A stretch of DNA of 64,000 nt from Gavia stellata (Eukaryota > Chordata > Aves > Gaviiformes > Gaviidae). Shown one piece after another: positions 34,116 to 47,363 of the stretch; the stretch's first letter is position 1; each line of letters opens with the position of its first letter. The notes beneath the pieces were generated by a model. It searched no databases. It saw only the letters and a program-made list of their open reading frames with translations, and was not told the DNA's origin. The stretch lies in contig NC_082603.1 in NCBI RefSeq assembly GCF_030936135.1, positions 27,494,880-27,558,879 on the forward strand, read 5' to 3'. A program made the translations under genes and the position numbers.

Positions 34116-37100
34116 GCTATGGTGGGCACCATTTATTACAAAGAAAAGAAATGAAACCACATGCATTTTAGTGGGGTGGAGAGTAAGTTAGCAAACAGGG
34201 CACTGTTTTTCCTCTGGTTCCTTGTGCTTGTTTTCTGGGACAAGGAGGGAGCAGTGCATGCAGCTTTCTTGCCGTGCACAGACGGGTACCTGCCCAGGTG
34301 AATTGCAACTGGAAGTCACTGCTTCTGGGTTAAAGTGGATCCTACCTGGGATCACAAGCTCTCATCCCTGCAGGGGCCATTGCCCTCCCTGCATTCCTGT
34401 AGAGGGAAACTTCGCCAGGGTAAAGCTCGTGGAGATCTGAGGAAGAGGAGGGGACACGTGGGTTGACAGACTCCCAGCACCCTTCTGCACTTCTGGTCCC
34501 TATGAGGAAAAGAAACAAACTCAGTAAATTTACATGGGTTAGTTTCTTTTCTTCTGCATTCTCTTCTTACTTTTCCTTCCCTTTGTTTGAGTAAAATAAT
34601 AATAAACAACAAATATACACCAAAGAACACATCAGAACCCCCCTCCTACTTTTACTGTGAATAGTAATGCAAAAACTTAGTATCAACTTTGCCTTTGCAT
34701 TGCTTTGTTCATACCCATCAACTTATCTTTTGAGCCGTGTTTTGGTGCAGGTACCCACTGCCATGGCTCTGCGGGACTTGCCCTGTGTGCCGTGTGCCTG
34801 GCTCTGGGCGGTGACATCTCCGGCAATCGGAATCCCACCACTCCCCTCCACAGCCTTGTGCCTGGAAGGTGTTTCCCCACCCTCCCCAATACTGCAGCTC
34901 ACTTACCCATTTCTCAGTGCCCAGTGCTTCCAACACCAGCAAATTACTCCTCTTCCTTGCTGGTGGGGAGAGGAGAAGGTTGCTTAAAACAATTTTGAAT
35001 TACATAGCCAAGAAGCTTTTCTCCCACAGATAATAAAGTCAACTTCTTACCTTCAGTGGATTCATCTTATCTTACCCAGATACCAGGTTAGGAGCAATGT
35101 TTTAAACCCCAGACAAAAGAAAATAACCATGCTAACCTCAAGCTGTAGCAGTTTCAAAATGCTGACATATTGGCAAGAGGATTTCCAAGTGTGCCTTTGT
35201 GTATCTCTGCAGAGCAGCAAAAGCACACCCGCTAAATTGGCTGGTATTTAACCATACATTTTCTAGCCACATAACAAAGTCTTCTGGATTTTTTTTAATA
35301 AGAAAAGTCATCAATGTAGCATAGGTCTTCAAAAATTTATATCAAATAAGAAAAGCCTGAATATACCCCAAAGCAGGTTTGGCTTGTCTGCAGGTTAAAA
35401 GGTAATGAGTTAATAACAGAAGCAAGCTGGCCCTCTGTTTAAGCTGGAGATGTATCTCCAGTTACTTTGGGGACACTTTGTAGTTTCATAAGTGGCAAGA
35501 GCTCAGGTTGCACATGTCCAGACCATGCATGCTGAAGTAGGACCAAACTCCGAGCTTCAAAAAGGTCTAATTTTCTACTTTGACCTAGCATTTATTGGTA
35601 GGATCTGGGATCTTTCACTGAGCAATAGCTGCAATGCATAGGGCAGAACATTGCTGCCTATTTCTTTATCAAACTGCCAGCTTAGCCATGTTTCCTTTAA
35701 TATAATTGTCAATCCTAGCATAAAGACTGCAAGCTAACAAGAAACCAGTTTCTGGCTAAGGTGCTCTAAAAGCTAAATACTCATTACAGTAGAGAAAAAA
35801 AAAGGAGCTGCACCTTATTTCCAGCGTGACTGCATCTCCACCTTTCAACCGCTGGATTTCATCAAGCCTCTTCTATTACATTAAGCAGTCGTCTGTTATG
35901 AATTTACACCACATAAATAAAAACCATAGGCAATGTATGCAGAAAAACAGGGCTTTATAATCATGGAAAGGCAAAAAAAGGGGATCAAGTCAAAAGAAAT
36001 TGGCAAAAGACAAAATGTAGTAGATGCAAACAACAAATTCAAGCCTCTCATCTCACAGTCCTGTATATATATTTAATGGGGTACATTTATTTTCCCCATT
36101 TCAGACTAATTCCAGCATAATGTGGGAGGTGTCATTCAACCTCGGTGATTCCCCAAAGCTGGGTATGAACAGTTTTTAGTTTGTTTGCCTTCAGCAGTAA
36201 CAGCGATGTACAGGGTATTGTGAAGGCAACACAGGGAGCAGTAAGTGAAAGTGATTTTTTTTAGCATAGGTAAAATGTTGGTGTCACAACAATTTGAGAT
36301 TTTTTTGTACAACCTCCTCTGAAGCAGGTGACTGTGAGTGAAGAAGCCGATTGCTGAGCTGCTGCCCCAGCACAGTGTTGCTGCAATGGCGATGAAGGCA
36401 CCCTTCAAGGCTGTGAAAGAGTGCAAGGAAACATCACTGCCTGTTTTTCAGAGAAGTGAAAGACGATGACTTCCTCATCACCCAAATGTAACCTTCTCCC
36501 CAGTGGAGATGGCAAATCCACTGGGAACACCAAAATACAAATGTCCTTGTCAGAGCAATGCTCAAGGAGGTGAGGTGTCTTTGTTGGTGTTGCCAATCAT
36601 TGTCCCAAATTCCTCTGCACACAACACTGCCTTTTCCCAAGTGTACCTTGACCCTCAGAGTCATGCGTTTTCTCCACCTTTCTGTGACCCAACGAGTCTT
36701 GAAACTCCAACAAGAGAGATGGAGAATGCTTCTGCCCCAGAACAGCCCCTCATTCCAAGAACTGGGCACTCTTCAGAGTCTGTTATAGGTTTAAAGTCCT
36801 TCAAGGTGAGCAGGGTATTCTGTGGACATCCAATGGCTCTTTAATTCCTGACCTGAGATCCCATATAATACCTGAAGCCACCTTCATGCCTCCTCCTCCC
36901 CCCCTTATCTCAAATGCAATTTCCAACACCTCTGTGTATCCATCTCCATCACAGTACATGGGGGGGCTGTTATTTAAGCATGTGCCATCTGGACAAAGGC
37001 TGGCATCAAGGTATCAGTGTGCCATTCAAGCACAGCCCAAGATTTCATAAGCAAAAACTGAAATATCATGCAGTGCAATATTATGGATAAGCTGTCCAAG

Positions 37101-40100
37101 CAAGACCAGATGGCACCACCATGCCAAGGACAACAAACAGAGATATCAAGTTGTCAGAGTACGAAGCAAAGTCAGCCTGAGCTGCTGAGTTCATGCCATT
37201 CCTGTGCACGACTCCCAGGAACGAGAAACAAGCTGTCCCAAAAAACACTGCAGAAATGCTCCTGGAGAGGGCACTTGAACAGCGCCCTGTGAGCCACAGG
37301 GTGCCCCCCGAGGAGTCCCAGTGCCACACAGGGGGAAGCGTGCGTAAGAGTGCACAACAGTACACACGTGCATGCAAAACATAAGAGCAACTGCACTTGC
37401 ACGCTCAGTTTCTGCTCTATGGTGTGGTCTCCCTACTAGACTACTGTCAGGTTGGGTTGACAGCACTCCGGAGTCAGTACTGGGATGGAGATCATCGGGG
37501 ACGATTCCTCTGCCCACTTTCTGGTTTAGACTAACAAAGCAGGCTTTATTTCTGAGTGTCTGTGTGTTGGGGGGAAGGACCAGGGTAACCATTTTAAGAA
37601 ATCCATAGTTTTTGCTGCGTTTGTTCAAAACAGGAATGTTGTTCAAAACACTCAGCTGTGACTCACTCCCGTAGCTTCCACAAAAGAAGCATTCAATTTA
37701 ATATGTGAGACTCATAACCAACTCACGCAGTGCAATAGTTCACATCAGTTTGAAGAAAAAAAATTCTGCTGGAAGCACAGGCAAGTAGCAGTGTCAATTT
37801 TTCATTAACCTACAGCCACTGTCTCTGTAGACTTACAGCTATAAGTAAGATTACTGTTATAATTTCTTCTGGTCCCTAAGGGGAAGGAAAAAAAATTTCT
37901 CAAAACTTTTAAGGTCATTAAAAAAACCCACCTTTAAATTGGAGGTAGTTTCAGTTTACTTTCATATTTCAAAATCAAACCTTAGCTTCAGCCTCACATC
38001 AAAGCAGAAATGTCAGTTGCTTTGTTTCTACATCCTCCATGAAAGAAGTTCCAGCTTATACATGAGCTGAATGCCAAGTAAATACATTTTCCTGGGGAAC
38101 AAAGGCAGCTTTTTTTGTTTGTTTTAAACATATGTAAATAGAGTCCCAGGAGCTGAGCTGCCCGTCACTTCAACCAGGTTTACACTCATGTCACTCCAGC
38201 TGGTTATTTCTGACCGACCTTAGGTCAGAACTGCAGAAGCTTCCCTCCCCACTCCTCCACGCGCTCGTATCAAGCAGCCAGTCAAGCCCTTTCCCTCAGG
38301 CCTCATACCTCAGCAAAGGGGAAACAGTTCAAGATGCATTCCTTTTTTGCTAGTTTCTTATTCCTTCTTTTCCTTTTTTCTGTTTTTAAGCTCCAGTTAC
38401 AGAATCACAGAAATACTTTGGTCCTCTGTCACAGTCACCGCGGCAGTTCGGAGAAGCTTTCGGCAGGTAAGGGCAGTATCTGACAATACATGGCTACTAT
38501 CAATAAACAGTCAGGGCTGTGTTCCTACGTACTAGCAGTATATTAAAGACTGAACCTACTGGTTCATGGTCAAGATTATTGGGGGGCAGGGAAGAAACAG
38601 GAATGGATTGGTAAGAAAAATGATTTATTTTTTTTTTTTTAAACAGGAGGGCACCATCAGTCTTGGGATTTCTCTGTTCAGTACCAGGCATTTTAAAAGT
38701 GGAGAGTTATTTTCCGCAAAGCCAGAAGACAACAAAGAGGAGTACAATCCCTTACATGCCCATCTTCTATTACTCCCTTTTTTTTTTTTTAATTTAAAAT
38801 AGCAGATCAATGCAAAATTAAGAGCATTTAATGCTTGTCATTTCCAAATGGCTTGGGTTATATCTCAATCTTCAGCACTCATTTTGGGTGTAATACCGGG
38901 TAGCACTGAGGGGTGCATCACTTTATAGGCTATGCACAAGCCGCAATTGAAGAAAATCCTCAAGTACACGAGAAACCTCAATTTTGATTGGCCAAGTTAC
39001 CATAACTTATTGATAATTCAAATCACTCGAGTATTATTCAGTGCTTTCTTCTCCCTGCTTTTTTCATCTCTTGACAAGTTTACAAAGAAAAGAATGGAGC
39101 AGAGCTTAGCTGCATTACATCCAATATGCTGCCTACACATACGCCAGAGAAGCTAAATGAACCCCAGAACATATGGCACTCTGCTGACAGAGCTCAGAAA
39201 CTGGTTCTGCATGAGCAACAAGGAACATCTTGAAACGCACAAGACATATGTGTTTTAGGAAGAAGATTGAAGTGTTTCATAATAAAACAGGACAAAGTGA
39301 AATACAAGTGCTGTATAAAATTTTAATTAAAAACTGGTTTTACCCCTCAACGTGAATATACAATATGTTTCCCAGATGGATTTCATATTTAAGTATTATC
39401 CAAACCAAAAACGTAAATGAGACAAATAAAGCCTTCAAAAATGGCACAGAGGCTAAAATGTATGTAAACACTAGATGACTGTGGTGAAAACAAGGCAGGC
39501 AGGAAAAGCAACCTCTTAGAAAATGGAGTACTGAATGAAACAGTTCATACAACTATAGTCTTAGTAACAACACAATTAGCTAAACATACAAAAATTCAAG
39601 TCAGTGTAACAATACAAATATAAGCATTAGAATTCACCACCATCCAGTGATGTAATGGTGCTTTTGTTACTTCTAAGTTTCACAGGTTATTTTATACACT
39701 GGTAATTCATGGTATACAAATGCATAATTCATGGCATGCCATGCATCAAACCACTCTCAAAGTCTACCCCTGCTTTCAGCCTCCCACCCCCACTTTGTGT
39801 GAAGCTCCGTTCATTCAATGGCACCAGCGCTACAGGGTTATGCAAATGCATGACCACGGAACAAAATTTTTGTTCTGTATCCTCAGGATCAGTAAGTTCT
39901 TAGGAACCAAGAGGGACATTGTTTTGCAACAGCAAACTCCTTTCCCTGAAGAGGTGAGAAGGCGGCTCAGATCACCACTTCTCAGGCTGCAGAGAGTTCT
40001 CTGCTAGGTCAGAAGCAATCACCCACAACTGAATGGAAGTCCACAAGAAGAAAAAGCACAATCTCCACAGTGATCAAGCAAAGAGAAAGATTACAGTTCC

Positions 40101-41364
40101 TTCATGTTGCCAGCCAGACAAATTATCACTGCACTTCAGAGAATTTCTCACTAAAGACAAACAGGGAAAAAAACTGTATGTCTTTGGCAAGCCAACACTG
40201 TTAACAAAAGGAGCTACAGCCTCATCTTTTCAAGGTTTTGGTTGATGATGTTTTGAATTCCATGGACAAAGCACTAGAAACCAATGCAATCAATGGGGCT
40301 TGTGCTTAATAGTTCACGGTGTAATAGAAACGGGAATATTAGGTGTTCTTAATCACTTCCCACAACACTGGTTTATTTGTTGAAACTGAAAGGAACTGGG
40401 CAAAGACCAGTTCTCTACTGCTACCAGAGACCATCACCTAAACCAGACATCATTTCTGTCAGTGAGGTAGCTCATTAAGATCATCCACAGAAGTGCTGCT
40501 CTCTCTTAGCTTCAATTGTTTTCACTGGAACCACCAAGGAGCTAAGTTTCATTGATTTGAAAGTTTCCCTGAATTCCTTGACTAATAAACAAATCTCTTG
40601 AGATACCCTCAGCATCCTAATAATGATCACTCCATAACTACTGAAGTAATCAACATCATGGTAGGCTTTCCTATGACCCAGAGATTCCACAATACAAGAT
40701 TTATACTGTTGTGTGACCATTGCTAAAAGGCTAAGAATTTTGTTGCATAGTTCAGTGTTCTAGAAAACACTTTCAAGCTTAAAAATTAGGAAGAGCAGAA
40801 TTATATAATAAGCTATTCCTTGCACACGGACCGAAAAGGCAGAGATTCTTTCCAACTTACTTTCTCTGACAAACCTATGGCACACCACACAAACTTTTCC
40901 AGTGTCAAGTTGCACACACCATTGCACCCCTTGCTCCTGGGGAGAGGATGAGAACAAATGATGTGATAGATGTTAATAGTACTGATTAGTACACATGGCA
41001 GAAAGCACTAAGACATCAGGATAACGAAAAAATAATTTGTATTAAAAAAAAAAAAGATATCATGAGAGCAATCAGTATGAGTATGATGAACCCAGATCAT
41101 GCAGGAGACAGAAGCTGAGTAGGATACCCACTGTAAAGATTAGCTCCTAAAAGCACATGTAGTAAAGCAGTTCATTATCTTTTTCAGCCATCTCTTAGAT
41201 TTAATAGGTTTCTATCCTGATAAGATTAAGACTTGCTTAATAATTGTCTGATTAAAACATAATAAACCTGGGAAAATTAGAACAAAGCTCTTTTAGTAAC
41301 CTGGAGATGAGATGGGACTTTTCAGGCAGGCTTCCACAAAATAATTTCTGTAACATTCACCTCA

Positions 41365-41450
41365 GGATCCCCAAGCACTTCACAGTCATTTAATTAAGCT
41401 TCAACAGAGCACACACTCCCCATTTTACAGCTGAGGTAACAATGAGAAGG
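41365..41450 (+). repeat. MIR/CORE-SINE-like relic
   Basis: 'caagcacttcacagtcatttaattaagc...cactccccattttacagctgaggtaac' matches, with gaps, the MIR-type segment 'agcactttacat...cctcacaac...ttatccccattttacagatgaggaaac'. It is old and diverged. Confidence 0.55.
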
Positions 41451-44400
41451 AGTTTGGAACAGACTATTTAATACTGAGCAGAGCTAAATGTCCCATTATT
41501 TTACCCAAGAAACAGATTCCCAACACCTATAGGTAGATTTCTTTCTCCCATCATTGTTTTGGCAGCCTCTGAAGTAATAGTGAAATTCAAACATGTGATG
41601 CACAATCTAAAGAACAGCCCTTATCATCTTCCAAGCTGCTCAGATTTGGGGTATAAACACTGCTGCCCATCTATCTTACAAAGCTGCTCCTACCTGTTCC
41701 CATTGCTCTAGCCATCCCTATGCCTCTTGTCCCCAGTGGACCAATTTAAGCTTCCCTTCTTCTAGCTGAAAACTTAGATAAGGCAAATCATTAAAGAGTT
41801 TGACATTTTTGCCTTTAATCCACAACAGGTCAATGACTGACTGATTTCCAAAGCAACTACTACTCAGCAAAGGATTTGCATTTCCACTGAACACAGGCAG
41901 GTAGTTTGTCTAAAGCCACCCCAAGATCCTAAACTATACGAAGTTATTTGTAGGAAAGCGGGAAGGGAGCAAGTAGGAAGCAGACTCTGACTTACTAAAA
42001 TGAAAGTGATTAAAATAGTGCACTGATTGAATACTGCAAGCAACACTGGATGCTGAATAGCATTTGGTGAGAATACTCATGGGTTATAACAACTTGGGGA
42101 GGGCAAGAGAAAGAGACAGACTCTACAGAAAAACACTAATTCACTCTTAATCTAGCCCATTATTTCTGTATTTGAGTAGGCAGCTTTCCTTTAGGAGGCA
42201 AAATGATGGGGGGTGGATTTATGCCATCCCACTGTCACTAACAGACCACTTTGTGGATGGCAAAAGATAAGGAATCAGCATAGAAAATGCTATTTAAAGC
42301 TCCACTCAGGAACCTAGAAATTTGCATTCGATAGAAGGGATTTAAATTGTATTAGAAGGCAAGGTGCACTAAACAATTACAGTTTATTACTATGTTGGTT
42401 CACTGCCTGAACCTATACTTATCACATACTGCAGTAGCAAAGGAGCAGCCGTGCTCAGTGCACTGGAGCTGTATGCATATTAATAGGAGGGTTAGCTGAG
42501 CAAACAGGGAAGGGGCCAAAAGCTTCTGAAAACGAAGTGGCTTGCAGATTTTATGGACAGATCAGAGTAATTTGGGTTTTAAGTCACATTTCATAGAAAA
42601 GTTTTCCATTAACCAAACCGTATTTCCAGCACAGTGCTTGGAATAGAACACTCTTTGCTGTATCACAGCATATAAGCTGTGGAATGACTCTGACCCAAGA
42701 GAGAAACATATCCTGCAGCAGCTGATTGAGAAAGACATTATACACACCATCTCCCCTCGCAGCTGGAGCACGGCCAAAGACTCATAGTCTATCTGCTTCA
42801 TTTGTTGTTATCCTCATACGAAGGCTACAGTCAGAATATTCATATCGGCCAAAATTCAATATAGGACTTTTTTTCCTCCCATCCAGTCTTCACCTTTGAT
42901 GAAAAACTGAAGGTTGCCATATTACCATATGCTTGCTTCCTTTAGATAGGGGAATTAAACAGATAGACCCCAGCCATTCCTCCGGACTCCTCGAAAACAT
43001 TACCCTGTTTTTTCACGGTGGCCTCCAACCTTCCTCATCCCCTCCTTGTGTCTTGAATTCATGGCAACTTGTGTCCTTACTCATCCATACAAAAACACCA
43101 AAGTCTCGGCATTCAGACCTTCTTACACATTGAACAAACAGGCACTAAAATCTGCAATGCTGGATTGCCGGGGAGGGAAAAAAAAATAATCATCAAACAG
43201 TACTTCTATGTCACAGAACCAGATTAGGCCAAAGGGGAGCAGCCAATCTTCAGAACACTGTAACTTTTACTAAGCTATGACACTGGGGAGGGAAAACACA
43301 GAGAATATTGAATGAAAACTGTGGGATACCATGAGAAGAACAGTAAATCTTATGGCTCAAACACATACAGGAAACCACAGCAACCTTCAGATTTCAGTAG
43401 ATTCATTTTAAACCAAAAGCTTGGAAAGTATCTCTCAGAATGTGCCTTGCCTATTTTGGGTCCATTTGAATATGTATACTTTCCTGAGCATCAAGGAGAA
43501 AGAAACTATTCCTTTATGGATTCATATGGGGTCACAGGAATAGGCTAATGAATGAATACCAGGTACTGGTAGCACAATACTCCATGGCCACCATGCCTTC
43601 AGTGGCACAGCTTGGGTAAGTTTTACTTTTCACTTCTGCAAAAAAAAGCGTACTACTACTTCATAGAGTGACTCAACACTTATCCATAGCATAAGACTGC
43701 ACAACTAATGCCCTTTGAAAGCACTAATGTGCTAAATGGCTTCAGGGACAGGAAGTTATCAGTGTTAATCCACTTCAACTGGTTTAACAGTTACGAGGAA
43801 TAGAAATGTCTATATGCAAGACACTTCCTCTGAGAGTCCCCTTTCCTGAAACAGAAGCACACAGCCTTTCAACGTGCTTTCCCACTAGCATAATTGCTCA
43901 CCAACTGCTTTCTCAAATCAATTATGTTGTCTCAGCATTAAAGGATGGAAGGCAGAGTAGACCAACTTTTTGTTTATCTAGGCATGCTGGCAGGTTACAG
44001 TCATATGTTCTGCCATCTGTACTGCTAGCTTTATCCTTTATCCAATCGTAACAGGTAAAATGGCAATGGTGTAACTGAATCTGTTCACTCAGTCATGGAA
44101 GGAGCCAGAACAGGCATTTGTTTTTTCCCCCATTCTGAAAGGAAGCAGGAGATGGACACTCTTGCCCTTTTAAAACATTCTGCTTTTCAATAGATGGGCA
44201 ATTTGCCCTGGTCTGCTAATGTGGGATCTGTTCAATGCAAGGCTGAAAAGGTTCCATCCCTGGGGAAAGCATCGAACTGCCGATGAACATTTGGTGGCCT
44301 TTAGCAAAAACGATGCGATTTCTGCCAACAGGATCCCAGCAGACTGGGAAGGACAGGCTCCAAATTAGGTGGGATTGTGATGCAGGAACTTCAGAAGGCC

Positions 44401-44863
44401 TGTGCGAGGTATATGAGGAGCTTGCTGACTAGCTTCAGTCTCTCCCCCTCCACACTCCTTTCTTATTAACATTTTTAAAAATTACAAGTAGATTGGCAAA
44501 TTTCATGGCGGCATTCAAGAGAACCTGTAAACTTCCAAATGCACAGGGTATGTCAAGATGACCTTTCTTCTGATACAAAGGCTGCTGGGCTGGGTGGGTT
44601 TTTTTTTTTTTAAATTTGACAGTATTAGAAAAATTTGTGACTAAAGGTGCTTGAAACCACTTTGAAAGCATGTCTATAGGTCAGTATCAGAGTTTCTGCC
44701 CATCTCAAAAATAAACAATTCAAATGCAATTTTCTAGAAAACCTTTGTCCCAGGTGGGACACTTTTAAATCAACACTCACATCCACCTTCCTTTTTACAC
44801 CCCCTCTCTGAACACTAGGACATACTGCTTCTTCAACTGATTCTGTTCATGTTACTAAATAGC

Positions 44864-44869
44864 TTTAAT
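44864..44869 (-). terminator. Candidate poly(A) signal (ATTAAA) for SPATA6
   Basis: TTTAAT on the + strand is ATTAAA on the coding strand, about 350 bases past the SPATA6 stop codon. It is the common variant of the poly(A) signal. A canonical AATAAA on this strand is also present at 42383-42388, so the true 3' end is unresolved. Confidence 0.25.
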
Positions 44870-45219
44870 TATTTAATAAGAACTGGCTGCAGCTGAAACC
44901 TGAGTTGATGTCAGACAGGAATGTCCAGCAGACCTATTAGTCTTCAAATGACTATCTTTTCATAGTCTCAAAGGAGCAACACCATCTTGATTAACTGTGC
45001 AGGGACTTAGTAGTTGTTGGGTTTTTTTGGGGGAAGGGGTGGGGGGCAGGGGGATGTTAATAGCTTCCTTTTGGCAACCCTGGCCAAAACCCCATTTCTC
45101 CAAAACCCTGCCCAACCATAATTACATCTTAAAAATAGAGTACAAGTATTTCTTACATAAAAATAGGTTTCATTACAAATAAGAACACTGCATACTGTGC
45201 ATTTCCAGGTGAATTGCTA

Positions 45220-45400
45220 TCAGGAGTGCATTTTTTTGTCCGAAACAGTGCCAGAAGATTTTTGGTACATGTTTCTGTATATTTTTTCAAGACTCTCTTC
45301 AAAGATCGCTCTGTGAGGCTTCCCTTTGTATACAGCTGCACGACTAGACCAATATTCACCATTATCCAAGTGAACAGTAGTGTTCTGCTGCACTGGTGAA
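45220..45400 (-). CDS. SPATA6: SPATA6 last coding exon
   Basis: Encodes the last base of a split Ser codon (AG|T), 59 residues and a TGA stop at 45220-45222. The core GEYWSSRAAVYKGKPHRAIF is nearly the human sequence and the tail is polar. The acceptor on the coding strand is TTGACAG. Confidence 0.96.
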
Positions 45401-47324
45401 CTGTCAACAGAAAGAAGACAAGAAATAATGATCAAATCAAGATAAGGAACAGGAATCAGAAGCACAAAACTAGCAGAAATCCAAGTGTAGAGCTGCTAAA
45501 CACAGATTATCTTTCACAAATTGAAACAAAAACTGCACTGCAGCTAATTCTAAGAAATGGGAGCCCCACATAAATCAATTACACAAATTCTCCCCCACTT
45601 AACTGAGTGCACTTGATAATACCTCCCAAATAGAAAGTGAGTTAATTTTCAGAGTAATTTTGCTGCATTTTGATAGGCAGTGTGACTAGGCGCTAAGCCT
45701 ATGCAAGAGCAACACAGCAGGATTTTTGTTTCCTTTGAAGGTCAAAATGTAACCACAAGCAGCTATCTCAATATGAAGACAATCTATCAGAGGTATATTA
45801 AATTACTGTGGTTGCAGCTGTAAAGTGCTCTATCGGAAGCATCTTGGATTAAGTATTCTACCAAATACATTATGACATAGTGGCAATCGAGTGTTCCTTC
45901 CCCACCCCATCTTCTGTGTCACTGTTTTAATACTAAACACAAATACAGTCTCGTATTTTAGTTGCTTTGAGAAATTATTTCCTAGATCTATGATGTGAAA
46001 TTTATTCTCTGAAAATTATTATGAAACACTGACGGATCTGAAGTATGTATATCCAAACTTCATGACTATTTGCCTTCTCCTGAAGCTTTCAAAACAAAGG
46101 CTTGTGTCATATAATGAAATGAGCCATTTTCCCTTAATAAAGCATGAAACAAGTAGTTCAAAAATAGCAGGCAAAAATGACTCCTGAGGTGACATTTTTC
46201 ACATCTGCTCAGAGATTTAGGCACTTAAGACACTTAAAAATTAGGACTGAGTTATCTTCAGCCTTTCATGAATGTTCTCAGTCTGGGAAATGAAACTGGA
46301 AATGTGAAGCTTACAGTGATCATCTTCACTTCGTAAATGGATTACATTTCACAGGGAAGCCTTACATTTTCTTATATGCATATCATTTATTAATCTACTA
46401 CTATCAAACCAGTACTTAAAAGTTTGTCCTCAAGTTAATAACAGGAAAGACCTATGACAAAATTGAAAGAAACCTTATGTCAAAGGATCCACAAATATAC
46501 ATCTAGCTAGCTGCATCAAAACGCAAGGTTTTCACTTTAAGAAAGGAAAATGGTGAGGGAAGGAGAGGAAGATGTAGGATCCATTTTCTAAGTTCACATT
46601 TCTAAGCTTCCACTGTCCCATGGTAAACAAAAGAAGGAATAGCTTTTTCTTTTAAATTTTTTACATTCAAATATTATGGTGATGACAATCTACACCACAT
46701 AAAACAACAAGATGATCTTTATGTGGCTCCAATATTAAAAAGGGAGGAAGGCCACTTTCACACTTTTTAAAAAAACTCCAACGTTTAAAGTCAGTCAACA
46801 GCATGACAAAAATTTAAACCTGTTTATCATCCTGGAGAGGGTGAACTGTGCTTCACAGTTTGGACACAAAGAAACCAACATACCAAACAGCAAAATCAAT
46901 AGAAAAGTTATACAGACCTGTGTTACATGTAGACAAGTCGATACCCTGGCGACCCATCAACAACTGAAGTTTTACCTCCTCCTTTCTGCAGTTCGTTTTA
47001 CCTCACTTCTGATGGAGAATTCTCAGGCCAACAAATAAGCACAGCACTAGGAGTGGCACTTGTAACTAAACAACAAACAGCTCTGACACTCTTTTCCTTG
47101 GAATCTCCTTCCTGCAGTCAGCCTTATGCTTGCCTTTTCTTCTACTAAAAGCTTAATCTATATAGAGACACTCAAAATCCAACCACTTTAACTGCAGTAA
47201 AGACTCAAAAAACAATAGTAACTTTCACAAGTCCCTTATTCTGGTACTTACAAAGACTTAAAAAAAAGACGTAAGCTTAATTTTCCCTTTTTTTTTTTTT
47301 TGGGGGGGGGGGCACAGGGGGATA

Positions 47325-47363
<39 letters not shown>

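Larger units (their letters stand above)
31106..44860. other. Region between SLC5A9 and SPATA6
   Basis: I recognise no coding exon on either strand. The region holds a CpG-rich block, an AT-rich possible conserved element, GGGAT and homopolymer tracts and one MIR-like relic, listed separately. Part of the right end may be SPATA6 3' untranslated sequence. Stretches such as 34.6-38.3 and 38.8-41.3 kb show only unique-looking AT-rich sequence. Confidence 0.6.
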
